Shown: one piece after another, positions 63,948-64,000 of the stretch
Position numbering within the stretch: position 1 is the stretch's first letter
How the letters are laid out: each line of letters opens with the position of its first letter
Assembly: GCA_020466095.1 (NCBI GenBank)
Contig: CM035806.1
Coordinates: 117,579,921 to 117,643,920 of the forward strand
DNA length: 64,000 nucleotides
DNA from: Chlorops oryzae
Lineage: Eukaryota; Arthropoda; Insecta; Diptera; Chloropidae
Direction: 5' to 3'
Notes under the pieces: model-generated
Seen by the model: only the letters and a program-made list of their open reading frames with translations
What the model was told of the DNA's origin: nothing
The model's database searches: none
Position numbers and translations under genes: made by a program

Positions 63948-64000
63948 ATTTCAAAACCAAAACATGCGTTGGAAAGGTCTTTTTGGGGAGCAGGTTATAG
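63948..64000 (+). repeat. start of a second Helitron-like repeat unit
   Basis: GATTTCAAAACCAAAACATG and the following bases repeat the sequence at 62369-62421 exactly as far as the window goes. Confidence 0.85.

Overview
The window looks like transposon-packed DNA from a higher (brachyceran) fly; a tephritid-like acalyptrate is my best guess, not a proof. The evidence is the make-up of the repeats: DINE-1/Helentron elements with GTCY microsatellites, a mellifera-type mariner, BEL/Pao and Gypsy LTR elements, a CR1/Jockey-like LINE, Harbinger, ISL2EU, hAT, Tc1 and Helitron families. The noncoding DNA is AT-rich and several transposon genes have short GT-AG introns. I see no convincing single-copy host gene; nearly everything is a mobile element or a piece of one.

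Layout. 1-2.1 kb: BEL/Pao pol fragment. 2.1-7.64 kb: CR1/Jockey-like LINE, cut by a structurally perfect mariner (3744-5031). 7.64-8.7 kb: decayed hAT transposase. About 8.9-12.5 kb: two-gene Harbinger (Myb/SANT-like protein on +, DDE transposase on -) with a solo LTR inside. 12.5-13.03 kb: left part of a Tc1 element, continued at 30.43-30.54 kb. 13033-30430: a large Gypsy-type LTR element with near-identical 765-bp LTRs and AGCT target duplications, itself containing a Helentron (20730-22164) and a BEL element (22264-27766). 30.5-33.7 kb: a 3.2-kb palindrome. 33.7-47 kb: a shattered second Gypsy element on the minus strand, broken by a 2-kb palindrome carrying a SINE, a LINE fragment, a 2-kb duplication, a RING-finger reading frame, a minisatellite, a Helentron, a TTAA-flanked element and a 1.1-kb palindrome. 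47.5-52.2 kb: ISL2EU transposon with convergent THAP-transposase and YqaJ/SWIM genes. 52.3-57.5 kb: degenerate BEL/Pao with a hAT MITE. 57.5-62.3 kb: an inverted-repeat element, an EnSpm-like transposase, small MITEs and a SAM-like gene. 62.3-64 kb: Helitron-like DNA with a 101-bp tandem array.

The most interesting system is the Gypsy-type element at 13033-30430. Its pol frame runs from integrase, without a stop, into a protein tyrosine phosphatase (PTP) domain where env or the 3' end would normally lie. The KNRY, WPD and HCSAGIGRTG motifs of classical PTPs are all kept. The PTP is now split by two later insertions, but both left exact junctions (AA target without duplication for the Helentron; ACAAC duplication for the BEL), and the phosphatase frame is open on both sides of each. 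The two LTRs show only about four differences, so the element transposed recently with this cargo. This looks like a retrotransposon that captured a cellular or viral-type phosphatase; I know of no described family like it.
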